Positions 22,954 to 31,700 of a DNA stretch of 34,561 nt are shown piece after piece. The position numbers and the translations under genes are program-made. Source of the DNA: Geobacter sp. (lineage in GTDB: Bacteria > Desulfobacterota > Desulfuromonadia > Geobacterales > Pseudopelobacteraceae); NCBI GenBank assembly GCA_025360785.1, contig JANYBN010000019.1:1-34561 (forward strand). The letters are read 5' to 3'. The notes under the pieces are model-generated. The model ran no database searches. It had not been told where the DNA came from and was given only the letters and a program-made list of their open reading frames with translations. How positions within the stretch are numbered: the stretch's first letter is position 1; the number at the start of each line of letters is the position of its first letter.

Positions 22954-23247
22954 ATGCTTCGAAAAGTGATGAGCATAATTGTTATGGCGGCGTTAGTGGG
23001 TCATGCCGGGCTAACGATTGCCGCTTCAGGGAATCCCGGCAACGCAAAGAAATTTAATACAAAAAAAAGAGCGGTGAAGCGTACGGTTTCAGACCCACGC
23101 CAGCTCCGGATAAAAGCAGAGAACGATGGCAAACACCATGAGAACGAATCGCGCTACCGCAATTTCCAGTTGATGCAGCAGGCACAGCAGCGGGGATACC
23201 AAGCGCAACAGCCACCCAGCAACAACACTCCCATAAATAGTAAATAA
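22954..23247 (+). CDS. Small exported basic protein
   Basis: 97 residues from ATG 22954, with GAGGA seven bases upstream; a GTG at 22942 overlaps that Shine-Dalgarno. A Sec signal peptide (MLRKVMSIIVMAALVGHAGLTIAAS, cleavage near AA-SG) precedes a highly basic, Asn/Gln/His-rich body of about 70 residues without cysteines, predicted disordered (KKFNTKKRAVKRTVSD, QLMQQAQQRGYQAQQPPS). I do not recognise a family. It is 93 nt upstream of the 802-residue lipoprotein gene on the same strand with no terminator between, so the two may form an operon. Confidence 0.7.
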   Translation: MLRKVMSIIVMAALVGHAGLTIAASGNPGNAKKFNTKKRAVKRTVSDPRQLRIKAENDGKHHENESRYRNFQLMQQAQQRGYQAQQPPSNNTPINSK

Positions 23248-23340
23248 TCTACAGCGGAGAGGAGGTTAACGAAGTCGGAGAAGTCGATCGTGCGGCAGTC
23301 CCAAGGTTTTAATGACGTTCTACTTGAAAAGGAGAATAAC

Positions 23341-25749
23341 ATGAGAATGCGGAATTTATGTCTTGTATCACTTGCGGCTGCCGTTCTTGCCGGATGCGGT
23401 GGCGGCAGTGGCAGTAGCAGTACCGGCAACACAATCACCCCTCCTGTCACCACTGCGACAAGCGCACTCACGATTGCCAACAAGGTGAGCGGTGTTGACC
23501 CCAACCAGACTAATGGCGGAATCGGCAAAGCGGTTTCCCTGGCGGTAAGCTTTCCGGACGCATCCGATTACATGAAAGACAAGACGAACGTCTACGTTCA
23601 AGAAGGTTCGACCGATGCATTCAGAACGGTCAACGAGATTCTCTGTTCCATGGGACAGACCGGCTATGACTCCATGCTTAACAAGGGTGACTACAAAGCG
23701 CTGGTGGACAAGAAACTCTGTAGTGGTGGCACTGACCAGAATGCCAATGCCGGCCAGAATGCCGGTGCCGGTGCGCCGGATTTCCAGGAGTTCACTGTCA
23801 ACTCGTCCCGTCCGGACAACAGTTCTCCGCAAATAGTTAAACTTTGGATCCATGAGAAGGCCAGGAACTCAGATCCGGCCAAAGCGATCGTGGGTAGGGC
23901 TGAAATCACCGAGGCCAGCAGCACGACAAATCCTTTGGGACAGTTCACGATGAACTTCGTCGCCTATCCATTGAAAGCAAATGGTACGGCAAACTCGTCA
24001 GCTCAGCCCCTCTTCAAAGGATTCCTGAAAACCGTAAAGGATACTGCAACCGGTCAGACATCACTTCAATTCGGCTCACAGGACTTGAACCAGGGCCCTT
24101 ATAACAATACGCAACTGGCCGCCTTGCAACGCTCATCCGATGGCGCCTCCGGCAGCGGTTCCGTTAACAGAAACACTAACGGCACCATTGAGAGTCAGAA
24201 TATCGCCTACAATTCGTTGTTTTTTCATCGTAAAAACGCCTCAGAAGATGTCTGCCTCGATCGCGGCAAATTCGAGACTTCCGCCTGGCGGTATGGACTT
24301 TACAACTCAAATGGCGCCAGGGTCGATCGAAACTCGGGTTTCCCCATCAAGCTGGCCGATGGCAGTTCGGGCTGGATGGGCTACTGGGGACTCTGGCTCC
24401 AGGGGAACGGCAGCATTGCAAATGGCGCTACGGTAACCAAACAGGGCTTTAACGGTGCGGCAGATGCGACGTACACCGCGCTGGTAGCCGGCGGCAAGAT
24501 GAAGAAGCATACACGCCAGAGCACGACCTTGGGCGCCATCAAGAACATTCCGCTGGACGGCTGGATGGAGATGACCAATGCCAATCCGCCTCAATCGGTC
24601 AACTACCGCGTCATCTGGAACGGCACCAACTTCGTCAAGATTGCCAAGTTTGACCAGACCGCCAACACATACACAGATATTCCGAATGGCGGAACCGCAA
24701 TAACCGGCTTCACCAATCAGAATATCAACCTCTGGTCACAATCGGTCGGCGGACAGGTCATTATCAACCTGACCTGCACCTTTACACCGCCGGCAATGGG
24801 GCAACAACCGACAATGAGCTGTACGGCTCCGACCGATTCAATGCAGGTGGTCTATTATTCGGAAGACATTGTTTATCCAAATGACCCCGCGAATCCTATC
24901 CCGGCGAAGTTCGCCTGTGCCAACGGCTGCATTGATCCTGCTAACATATCAACCAGTTCTCCATTCTTTGCTGAATCGGGCTTTTTCAATGAAGCGCCGG
25001 TCACGGCAGTTGACAAGTTAAATAGCTATTCTTTTGACGGCAGCAGCTATGTCCTGAAATCAGGAGCATCCCAGCTGACCAGCACAACTACAGCTCAACA
25101 GTGGGGCGTACAGACCGGGCCGCTGTTCGATCCAACCGTTGCCGGCAATATTGCGGCACTGGCCTGCGACAACAACCCCAATCAAACCTGCACCTGGAAT
25201 GCCTGGAGCAAATTGAACGTCTTCTATACATGGGAAACCGGCGGCAATCCTTTTAACCAGTTCACAGCACTCAAAGATACCAATGGCAAGTTTCTTACAT
25301 TTGACCCGCCATTGCAGATCAAGTACACTTATGTGGCTACTGGCAATACGTCTTCGGATGCGAAATATGGTGGAACGGCTCCAGCAACCTTCGCGCTGGA
25401 TTATGCCGGTTTTGGCCAGTTGAACGGTATCCCTGGAAAATGTGTTGATATGAGAGATGGAAATCTGGCTGATTGCTCATCACAGGGGAACAATCAAAAT
25501 ATCCGGTGGGTGCCGGAATTCATTATTCCAGAGGCATCCACGGTAGCATCAGGCTCAACCACTTATTATGTAAAGCCTCTGGATGTTGAGCAACGCATGA
25601 AAAAGGCGACGGCCGGGAGTTGTGCAGCATTGACGACAACGACCCTGGCTTTGCCATTGATGTCGGAGTTCGCTGACCCCACATCGTCAAACGGTGCTGA
25701 ACCGGCCATTTCTTCAGCGCCGGCAGTCATTGCTGGCGTTGTCAAATAA
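23341..25749 (+). CDS. Large lipoprotein of unknown function
   Basis: 802 residues from ATG 23341, with AAGGAG six bases upstream; the frame is open 17 codons further but without a signal. The lipobox is LAGC (LAAAVLAGCGGGSGSSSTGN), followed by a Gly/Ser linker. The mature part is rich in Asn, Thr, Gly and aromatic residues with even beta-type periodicity, and has cysteines in several pairs (VCLDRG, KFACANGC, LACDNNPNQTC, GKCVDMRDGNLADC, GSCAAL) that suggest disulfides. There is no CxxCH, so it is not a cytochrome. I recognise no catalytic motif. It is probably anchored in the outer membrane, perhaps at the surface. A strong terminator follows at 25776. Confidence 0.8.
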   Translation: MRMRNLCLVSLAAAVLAGCGGGSGSSSTGNTITPPVTTATSALTIANKVSGVDPNQTNGGIGKAVSLAVSFPDASDYMKDKTNVYVQEGSTDAFRTVNEILCSMGQTGYDSMLNKGDYKALVDKKLCSGGTDQNANAGQNAGAGAPDFQEFTVNSSRPDNSSPQIVKLWIHEKARNSDPAKAIVGRAEITEASSTTNPLGQFTMNFVAYPLKANGTANSSAQPLFKGFLKTVKDTATGQTSLQFGSQDLNQGPYNNTQLAALQRSSDGASGSGSVNRNTNGTIESQNIAYNSLFFHRKNASEDVCLDRGKFETSAWRYGLYNSNGARVDRNSGFPIKLADGSSGWMGYWGLWLQGNGSIANGATVTKQGFNGAADATYTALVAGGKMKKHTRQSTTLGAIKNIPLDGWMEMTNANPPQSVNYRVIWNGTNFVKIAKFDQTANTYTDIPNGGTAITGFTNQNINLWSQSVGGQVIINLTCTFTPPAMGQQPTMSCTAPTDSMQVVYYSEDIVYPNDPANPIPAKFACANGCIDPANISTSSPFFAESGFFNEAPVTAVDKLNSYSFDGSSYVLKSGASQLTSTTTAQQWGVQTGPLFDPTVAGNIAALACDNNPNQTCTWNAWSKLNVFYTWETGGNPFNQFTALKDTNGKFLTFDPPLQIKYTYVATGNTSSDAKYGGTAPATFALDYAGFGQLNGIPGKCVDMRDGNLADCSSQGNNQNIRWVPEFIIPEASTVASGSTTYYVKPLDVEQRMKKATAGSCAALTTTTLALPLMSEFADPTSSNGAEPAISSAPAVIAGVVK

Positions 25750-25775
25750 CTACGCAAACCTATGTAAGCATATCG

Positions 25776-25803
25776 AGCGGGGCCTTCTGGCTCCGCTTTT
25801 TTT
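25776..25803 (+). terminator. Rho-independent terminator after the large lipoprotein gene
   Basis: AGCGGGGCC (25776-25784) pairs with GGCTCCGCT (25789-25797) around TTCT, with one G-T pair, followed by a run of seven T residues. Confidence 0.92.
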
Positions 25804-25834
25804 ATTGTAGTTACACTCCTGATCTTTGCCCCAA

Positions 25835-26242
25835 TTAAATCAAATGGCAACTGAAGCAGAGAGCGCTGCCTCTATTGTCGATTACCAAATGGTTTTCCGT
25901 ATTATTTTTCAGGTCATGACACGAGATACAAGCCACCTTGCCGTTGAACAGACGAATACCTTTTTCCAACAATGATTCAACCGGCGCGTATGAGCTCACC
26001 TTCTGACTGGGAGGATACTCCTTGAGGATGGAATGAGCAGTTGCTGCACTACAGTCTGTGGTGCAGTAGCGGGCATAAGGGGCACTCACTCCATCATGAC
26101 AGGCAATGCAAGCATTCGGATCTCCGGAGTTATCTACCTCAAACTCGTGATGTTCCAAATGTTCGGCGGATAAACTATCATTAAGAAAAAACAGCAGGAA
26201 AGTGAAGACAACTGTTGCCGTAATCAACGCCAGTGTTTTCAT
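25835..26242 (-). CDS. Triheme c-type cytochrome
   Basis: 135 residues. The signal peptide (MKTLALITATVVFTFLLFFLNDSLSA) ends near SLSA-EH. Three CxxCH heme-attachment motifs follow: CIACH, CISCH and CFSCH, the last at the C-terminus. Further His residues (EHLEHHEF, TAHS, ENHLV) could be distal ligands. An additional CTTDC is not a heme motif. The fold resembles small cytochrome c7/c3-like or doubled-CXXCH modules, which carry electrons in the periplasm in dissimilatory metal reducers. The start has AGGAGG five bases upstream. No partner reductase is adjacent. The upstream region is AT-rich without a clear promoter. Confidence 0.93.
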   Translation of the reverse strand: MKTLALITATVVFTFLLFFLNDSLSAEHLEHHEFEVDNSGDPNACIACHDGVSAPYARYCTTDCSAATAHSILKEYPPSQKVSSYAPVESLLEKGIRLFNGKVACISCHDLKNNTENHLVIDNRGSALCFSCHLI

Positions 26243-26600
26243 AAGTTCCTCCTATTGTTGAGGATGCGGCACATCCCATCTGAAAAATATCACTTATTCA
26301 GTCTAGCAACCAGCATACCAACACCTAACATACTAATATAAATTGCTAATTTGTATTAGTTGCATAGCTTTTTTAATTATGTGTAATTTCCACCGACAGA
26401 TTTCACACAGATATTTACAGCAATAATGCAGAAACGACAGTTTAACCGCAAAGAAGCAGCCAAAAGTAAGCGCTTCCAAGCAACAAAACCATAAACAAAC
26501 TGGTTACACCAAAATCATCAACTCTTTTGCTTTTCCTCTGCGTACTCTGCGGTAACTGCTTTTGCCCTGATATTTTTATGATTATTATTTTTCAAAACAG
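26243..26600. other. Gene-free AT-rich spacer with repeat fragments
   Basis: I see no convincing gene here. The part near the cytochrome start has a CTAATACAAATTAG-type palindrome on the minus strand (around 26330-26365), possibly regulatory for the cytochrome. At 26460-26481 lies a 22-bp copy of a motif also present at 8926-8947 (20 of 22 match). Around 26535-26560 CTCTGCGTACTCTGCGG is a tandem-like CTCTGCG repeat. These suggest a decayed intergenic repeat. Confidence 0.5.
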
Positions 26601-26634
26601 AAACGCCCCGTCTCCTTTAGGAGGCGGGGCGTTT
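26601..26634 (-). terminator. Terminator-like hairpin after the methyltransferase gene
   Basis: AAACGCCCCGTCTCC pairs with GGAGGCGGGGCGTTT around TTTA, a 15-bp stem with one T-G pair. On the minus strand the stem ends in TTT and is followed by a T-rich stretch. It lies 45 nt after the methyltransferase stop and closely resembles the hairpin at 28082-28109. Confidence 0.75.
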
Positions 26635-26678
26635 CGTTCAGTTAAGCCACTGCCGGCGGCAGCTGGAGTAAGGCCGCT

Positions 26679-27677
26679 TCAGGGTCGATGCTCCACGATG
26701 CCGGCCAGGACACCGGACCCATTGGCCAGGTCCAACTCCAACCGCCGGATCGAGCCGACACCGGCAGCGGTCATCATCGCTTCCAGTTGACTCTGAGAAT
26801 AGGAACGTCCCTGCGGAGTGCCCAGCAGCATGTTGAGCGAGAACAGCGCAGGGAACAGCGGGCCTTCCATGTTGTCGTCGAGGATAAACTCCTGGACCAT
26901 GAGCATACCGCCCGGTTCCAATGCTGCAACAGCACGCTGCAGTGTGACGGCACACCCCTCGGGTCCTTCGCCGTGCAGGATGTGCGACAGCCAGGCCACG
27001 TCAAACCCGGTCGGAACGTCATCGCCGATGAAGTCCCCTTCCTGAAACGTGATCCGGTCGCTGAGGCCGAAGGAGGCTATCGTTTTTTCGGCAAAACGGC
27101 GGGTCGTGGGGAGATCGTAGACGGTCGCCGTAAGCTGTGGATTGGCCTGACAGAAATGGATCGCATAGGTGCCGGGTCCTCCACCCAGATCGAGCAGGCG
27201 GCGTCTCCCTTGCAGATCGACCTTGGAGACGATCTTCGGGGCATTCAGCATCGCCAGATTAAACATCCCCATTTCAAAACTTTCCCGCTCGGAGTCGTTA
27301 CTGTCATGGGAGACCCGGCCACGAATCGGTGTACCGCTCCGGACAGATTCGTCGAGATGTGACCATCCGTCCATGAGGTGATGGTGGTGCATGATGATGT
27401 AACCCAGGTAGCGTGGCGAAGTACGCGAAAGGAATTCTGTCGCAAAGGCGGTCGCCGCATAACGCTCTCCCTCCTTTTCCATCAGCCCCAGCGCCGTCAG
27501 GGCATTAAGCAGCATTTCCACCCCGCGCACATCGCTGGCGGTGGCTTGTGCCAGTTCTGACGCCGTACCGGCGTGGCTGAACAGATCAAGTTTCACTCCG
27601 GCGTGCAGGGCGCAGGTGCTCCAGTAGCCGCCCGACAGCTGCAGCAGTTCGGCCGGGTTCCAGGAATGTTTGTCCAT
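26679..27677 (-). CDS. SAM-dependent O-methyltransferase (class I, hydroxyindole/neurosporene-type)
   Basis: 332 residues. An N-terminal winged-helix dimerisation domain (LLQLSGGYWSTCALHAGVKLDLF, TASELAQATASDVRGVEMLLNALTALGLM) is followed by a Rossmann methyltransferase domain with the SAM loop LLDLGGGPGTYAIHF at about residues 166-180, acidic VYDLP, EGDF, and LSHILHGEGPEGC, where the His is in the usual catalytic position. This layout is shared by plant-type O-methyltransferases, acetylserotonin and hydroxyneurosporene methyltransferases, and by some respiratory-lipid or C-methylation enzymes, so the substrate is open. No biosynthetic partner genes are adjacent. Confidence 0.85.
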   Translation of the reverse strand: MDKHSWNPAELLQLSGGYWSTCALHAGVKLDLFSHAGTASELAQATASDVRGVEMLLNALTALGLMEKEGERYAATAFATEFLSRTSPRYLGYIIMHHHHLMDGWSHLDESVRSGTPIRGRVSHDSNDSERESFEMGMFNLAMLNAPKIVSKVDLQGRRRLLDLGGGPGTYAIHFCQANPQLTATVYDLPTTRRFAEKTIASFGLSDRITFQEGDFIGDDVPTGFDVAWLSHILHGEGPEGCAVTLQRAVAALEPGGMLMVQEFILDDNMEGPLFPALFSLNMLLGTPQGRSYSQSQLEAMMTAAGVGSIRRLELDLANGSGVLAGIVEHRP

Positions 27678-27717
27678 GTGTGCCTCCTCAGAGATCTATA
27701 TTAATATCGGGATTATA

Positions 27718-27999
27718 CTACTTATCATCATTTAACCGGTCGATAAATATCTTCTTGTCCAAACGGTCAAGCCCTTTGGCAATCAAGCGAAATCCTAACA
27801 TCATCAAAACAAGTCCGAAAAAGGCCAGAGGGGTCGATTTAAAGACCAGAGCCACTACCCCCAAAGTCATAAAGACAATCCCGAGCTTTTGGCACCTTTC
27901 CTGTCGCTTCCGCCCTTCACTGCCCACCGAAAAGAAGTAGAACTGAAAGCACACAACCAGCAGTGGAAGGAGAATCAAAGTTTCAAAATAAATACGCAT
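27718..27999 (-). CDS. Small membrane protein of unknown function
   Basis: 93 residues from ATG 27999, with AGAGG five bases upstream; an in-frame start at 28041 lacks one. Two or three hydrophobic segments are visible: FETLILLPLLVVCFQFYFFSV, then KLGIVFMTLGVVALVF and TPLAFFGLVLMMLGFRLIA, with a short charged middle (GSEGRKRQERCQ) and a charged C-terminus (LDRLDKKIFIDRLNDD). I do not recognise a family. It is downstream of pyruvate carboxylase but separated by a terminator, and 40 nt upstream of the methyltransferase start. Confidence 0.65.
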   Translation of the reverse strand: MRIYFETLILLPLLVVCFQFYFFSVGSEGRKRQERCQKLGIVFMTLGVVALVFKSTPLAFFGLVLMMLGFRLIAKGLDRLDKKIFIDRLNDDK

Positions 28000-28081
28000 T
28001 CGCGCCTCTTTGTTTTCTAAACATCCTTTGTAATCTACCATATCAGCAGTAGTTTCAAAACTAAATGATGCGCAAGCAAAA

Positions 28082-28109
28082 CGCCCCGACTCCTAACGGG
28101 AGCGGGGCG
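28082..28109 (-). terminator. Terminator after pyruvate carboxylase
   Basis: CGCCCCG (28082-28088) pairs with CGGGGCG (28103-28109), continued inward by CTCC with GGAG, with one bulged A. On the minus strand it is followed by TTTT. It lies 27 nt after the pyc stop. Confidence 0.8.
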
Positions 28110-28135
28110 CAGAGTTGCCATATCAATAAATACTT

Positions 28136-31100
28136 TTATTCCGATAAGACAATCACCAGATCATCCTTTTCGACCTTATCCCCTTCTTTAAACTTTACAT
28201 CGACCACCGCGCCATCAGCTTTGGCCTTGATGTTCGTCTCCATCTTCATCGCCTCGGTGACCATCAACACATCGCCGGCCTTTATAGCGTCACCAGCCTT
28301 GACGTTCACCTTCAACACCTTGCCCGGCATCGGCGCCGCCAGGTGGCAGGGATTACCTTTTTCAGCCTTGACCCGCACCGCCTCGTCACTCTGTACGGAC
28401 TGGTCACGGATCACAACCGAGCGATTGTTGCCGTTCAACTCGAAATATACGGCACGCGTACCGTCACTCTGCACTTTTCCAACGGTGTTAAGCTTGATGA
28501 TGAGAGTCTTGCCCTGCTCGATATCAATCGATGTTTCCTGGCCCGGCTCCAGTCCATAGAAAAAGATTGGCGTCGGAATAACCGAAATATCAGAAAACTC
28601 CTGACGGTGGCGATCGAATTCCGGATAGACATTCGGGTAGAGGATCGCGGAAACCAGCGCCCGGTCATCGATGCGATGACCCAGTTTTTCCTCCAGTTTC
28701 AGCTTCTCCTCTTCAAAATCGACCGGTTCCAGCAGCTCGCCCGGACGGCAGGTAATCGGCTGTTCCCCTTTCAGGATGATCTTCTGGAGTTCCTCCGGCC
28801 ACCCCTGATACGGCTGACCCAGCATCCCCTTGAACATGCCGACGACCGACTCGGGGAAAGCGAGATCCTCCTTGGAAGTGAAAACATCCTCCGGCTCCAG
28901 GTTGTTCTTGACCAGAAACATCGCCATGTCGCCGACAACCTTGGATGAAGGGGTAACCTTGACGATGTCTCCGAACATCATGTTGACCTTGTGGTACATC
29001 TCCTTGCAGTCATCCCATCGCTCGATCAGCCCCAGACCCGCAACCTGCGGCTTGTAGTTGGAATACTGCCCCCCGGGGATTTCGTGGTGATACACCTCGG
29101 CGGTGCCGCTTTTGAGACCGGACTCGAACGGGGAATAGTAATCGCGCACCGTCTCCCAGTAGTTGGCCAGTTTCTGCAGCCCCGGAGCGTTGACGAGCGG
29201 ATCGCGCTCACTCCCTTCCAGGGTCGCCACCAGTGCATTCAGATTGGGCTGGGCGGTCAGGCCGGAGAGTGATGAGAGCGCGGCATCAACGATATCCACA
29301 CCGGCTTCACTTGCTTTAAGCAGCATGGCGCTGCCGTTTGAGGAGGTGTCGTGGGTATGCAGATGAATCGGGATGCCGATATTTTCTTTGAGCGCCTTGA
29401 CCAGTTTGTAGGCCGCAAGCGGCTTCAAGAGACCGGCCATATCCTTGATCGCCAGGATGTGCGCGCCCATTTTCTCCAGTTCTTTCGCCATATTGACATA
29501 GTATTCAAGCGGGTATTTGTCCCGTTTCGGATCGGTGATGTCACCGGTATAGCAGATGGAGGCTTCACAGATTTTTCCGGATTTACGCACCGCGTCCATT
29601 GCCACTTTCATACCGGTAGTCCAGTTGAGCGAGTCGAAGATCCTGAAGATATCGACGCCGGAGTCGGCTGCCTCTTCGACGAATTTCTGGACCACGTTGT
29701 CGGGATAATTGGTGTATCCGACCGCATTTGAACCGCGCAGCAGCATCTGGAACAGGATATTGGGAATCTGCTCCGACAGCTTGTGCAGCCGCTGCCAGGG
29801 ATCTTCCTTCAAAAAGCGCATTGAGACGTCAAATGTCGCTCCACCCCAGCACTCAAGAGAGAACAAATCGGCGCCCAGATAGGAGGTCGGTTCGGCGATC
29901 TTGAGCAGGTCATAGCTCCGTACGCGAGTTGCCAGGTTGGACTGATGAGCATCGCGCATGGTCGTGTCGGTAATCAGCAGTTTTTTCTGTTCCAGAATCC
30001 ATTTGGAGAGCCCCTCGGCTCCCATTTGCATAAAGAGATCCTTGCTACCGGCCGGACGCGGCCTGGTGGTATCGACAAAGGGCACACGGGCTTCGATCAA
30101 TTCAGCTGACTTGAGCGGCTTTACCACTCCTGGTGAACCGTTGACGATCACCTCGCCCAGGAAGTTGAGTACCTTGCTGGCACGGTCCTGCTTTTCACGG
30201 AAGTGGAGCAGTTCCGGATGCTTTTCGATAAAGGAGGTGTCGCACTGTCCGCGAAGGAAAACCGGATGGGTGACGACGTTTTCCAGAAAGCCGATGTTGG
30301 TCTTGACTCCGCGCACACGGAACTCCTGCAGGGCACGGTTCATGATGTTGGACGCATCAGTGAATGTAAGCCCCCAGGAACTGACCTTGACCAGCAGCGA
30401 ATCATAATGGGGGGTGATCTTGGCGCCGGTAAAGGCGTTGCCGGCATCAAGACGGATGCCGCACCCGGCGGCCGAACGGTAGGTAGTCAGCGTTCCGAAA
30501 TCGGGAGCAAAATTATTGGCAGGATCTTCAGTGGTAATGCGGCACTGAATGGCATAGCCGCGCATGTCGATGGCGCTCTGCGACGGAATGTTGATCTCAG
30601 GATCGGAGAGTTTGTGACCGCAGGCGACCAGGATCTGGTTCTGCACCAGATTGCGCCCGGTAATCATTTCGGTCACAGTATGCTCCACCTGGATACGGGG
30701 GTTCATCTCGATAAAGTAGTGTTTCCCTTCCTGATCAACGAGGAACTCTATGGTGCCGGCATTACGGTATTTGACATGTCCGGCAATCTTAAGCGCCGCC
30801 GTGCAGAGCTCTTCGCGCTGGCTCTGAGTCAGAGAGAGTGACGGGGCAAATTCGACAACTTTCTGATGACGCCGCTGTACAGAGCAGTCACGGTCGAAGA
30901 AGTGCACCAGATTGCCATGGTTGTCCCCCAGCACCTGAACTTCTATATGTTTCGGGTGAGCCAGGTAGCGCTCCAGAAAAACCTCGGCGTTGCCGAACGA
31001 AGCCTTGGCCTCGCTGCTGGCCGCAACAAGCCCCTCAAGCAGCTCTTTTTTGGTGTTGGCCACACGCATGCCGCGCCCGCCGCCGCCTGCCGACGCCTTG

Positions 31101-31585
31101 ATAATGATCGGGTAACCATGCTCCTTGGCAAAGATCAGCGCATCTTCTTCCTTCTCGATCGGAGAATCCGTTCCGGGTACCACATTGACACCGGCGGCAA
31201 TCGCCGCTCTTCTTCCGGAGACCTTATCCCCCAATGCGCGCATCATCTCGGCGGTAGGGCCGATAAAGGTAATGCCATTGACCCGGCACTCTTCGGCAAA
31301 CTCGGCATTTTCAGCCAGAAAGCCATAACCGGGGTGGATCGCATCGACATCGGCCCGGAGCGCAAGGGCGATGATCTCGTCAATCCCGAGATAGGCGTCG
31401 ATCGGCGACTTCCCCTTGCCGATCAGATACGCTTCGTCAGCCTTGTAGCGATGGAGGGAAAGTTTATCCTCTTCGGAATAGAGTGCCACCGTGCCGATGC
31501 CAAGCTCGGTGCAGGCTCGAAAGATGCGGATGGCAATTTCACCCCGGTTAGCCGCCATGACTTTACGAAATCGGTATTTTTCCAT
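28136..31585 (-). CDS. pyc: Pyruvate carboxylase, single chain
   Basis: 1149 residues, the normal size for the one-chain enzyme. Domains in order: biotin carboxylase (MAANRGEIAIRIFRACTELG; ATP-grasp loop GGGGRG near 167-172; EMNPRIQVEHTVTE), carboxyltransferase (TTMRDAHQSNLATR, LECWGGATFDVSMRFL, a metal-binding HLHTHDT) and C-terminal biotin carrier domain with the biotin Lys in EAMKMETN (Lys1114). It makes oxaloacetate from pyruvate, bicarbonate and ATP, supplying the TCA cycle and gluconeogenesis during growth on acetate-derived carbon. The ATG has AAGGAG about ten bases upstream. A promoter candidate with direct repeats lies at 31661-31697. A terminator follows. Confidence 0.98.
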   Translation of the reverse strand: MEKYRFRKVMAANRGEIAIRIFRACTELGIGTVALYSEEDKLSLHRYKADEAYLIGKGKSPIDAYLGIDEIIALALRADVDAIHPGYGFLAENAEFAEECRVNGITFIGPTAEMMRALGDKVSGRRAAIAAGVNVVPGTDSPIEKEEDALIFAKEHGYPIIIKASAGGGGRGMRVANTKKELLEGLVAASSEAKASFGNAEVFLERYLAHPKHIEVQVLGDNHGNLVHFFDRDCSVQRRHQKVVEFAPSLSLTQSQREELCTAALKIAGHVKYRNAGTIEFLVDQEGKHYFIEMNPRIQVEHTVTEMITGRNLVQNQILVACGHKLSDPEINIPSQSAIDMRGYAIQCRITTEDPANNFAPDFGTLTTYRSAAGCGIRLDAGNAFTGAKITPHYDSLLVKVSSWGLTFTDASNIMNRALQEFRVRGVKTNIGFLENVVTHPVFLRGQCDTSFIEKHPELLHFREKQDRASKVLNFLGEVIVNGSPGVVKPLKSAELIEARVPFVDTTRPRPAGSKDLFMQMGAEGLSKWILEQKKLLITDTTMRDAHQSNLATRVRSYDLLKIAEPTSYLGADLFSLECWGGATFDVSMRFLKEDPWQRLHKLSEQIPNILFQMLLRGSNAVGYTNYPDNVVQKFVEEAADSGVDIFRIFDSLNWTTGMKVAMDAVRKSGKICEASICYTGDITDPKRDKYPLEYYVNMAKELEKMGAHILAIKDMAGLLKPLAAYKLVKALKENIGIPIHLHTHDTSSNGSAMLLKASEAGVDIVDAALSSLSGLTAQPNLNALVATLEGSERDPLVNAPGLQKLANYWETVRDYYSPFESGLKSGTAEVYHHEIPGGQYSNYKPQVAGLGLIERWDDCKEMYHKVNMMFGDIVKVTPSSKVVGDMAMFLVKNNLEPEDVFTSKEDLAFPESVVGMFKGMLGQPYQGWPEELQKIILKGEQPITCRPGELLEPVDFEEEKLKLEEKLGHRIDDRALVSAILYPNVYPEFDRHRQEFSDISVIPTPIFFYGLEPGQETSIDIEQGKTLIIKLNTVGKVQSDGTRAVYFELNGNNRSVVIRDQSVQSDEAVRVKAEKGNPCHLAAPMPGKVLKVNVKAGDAIKAGDVLMVTEAMKMETNIKAKADGAVVDVKFKEGDKVEKDDLVIVLSE

Positions 31586-31660
31586 GCTGTTAATTCTCCT
31601 TGATAAATTTATTTAGCAAAACTAAAATAATTCAGTTATTTTAAATAGTTACGAATGATG

Positions 31661-31697
31661 TTGGCGGCACTAAAACAGATTGGCGGGACTTTGTCAA
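31661..31697 (-). promoter_or_regulatory. Possible pyc promoter with overlapping direct repeat
   Basis: On the minus strand TTGACA (31697-31692) and TTTAGT (31674-31669) are 17 bp apart. The plus-strand repeat TTGGCGGCACT (31661-31671) and TTGGCGGGACT (31680-31690), 19 bp apart and 10 of 11 matching, covers the -10 box and spacer, a place where a bound protein would block or tune transcription. Confidence 0.45.
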
Positions 31698-31700
31698 TTA

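Noticed and set aside
26527-26790. 87-codon plus-strand frame
   Set aside because: It runs through a terminator hairpin and the end of the methyltransferase gene on the other strand, with no Shine-Dalgarno.
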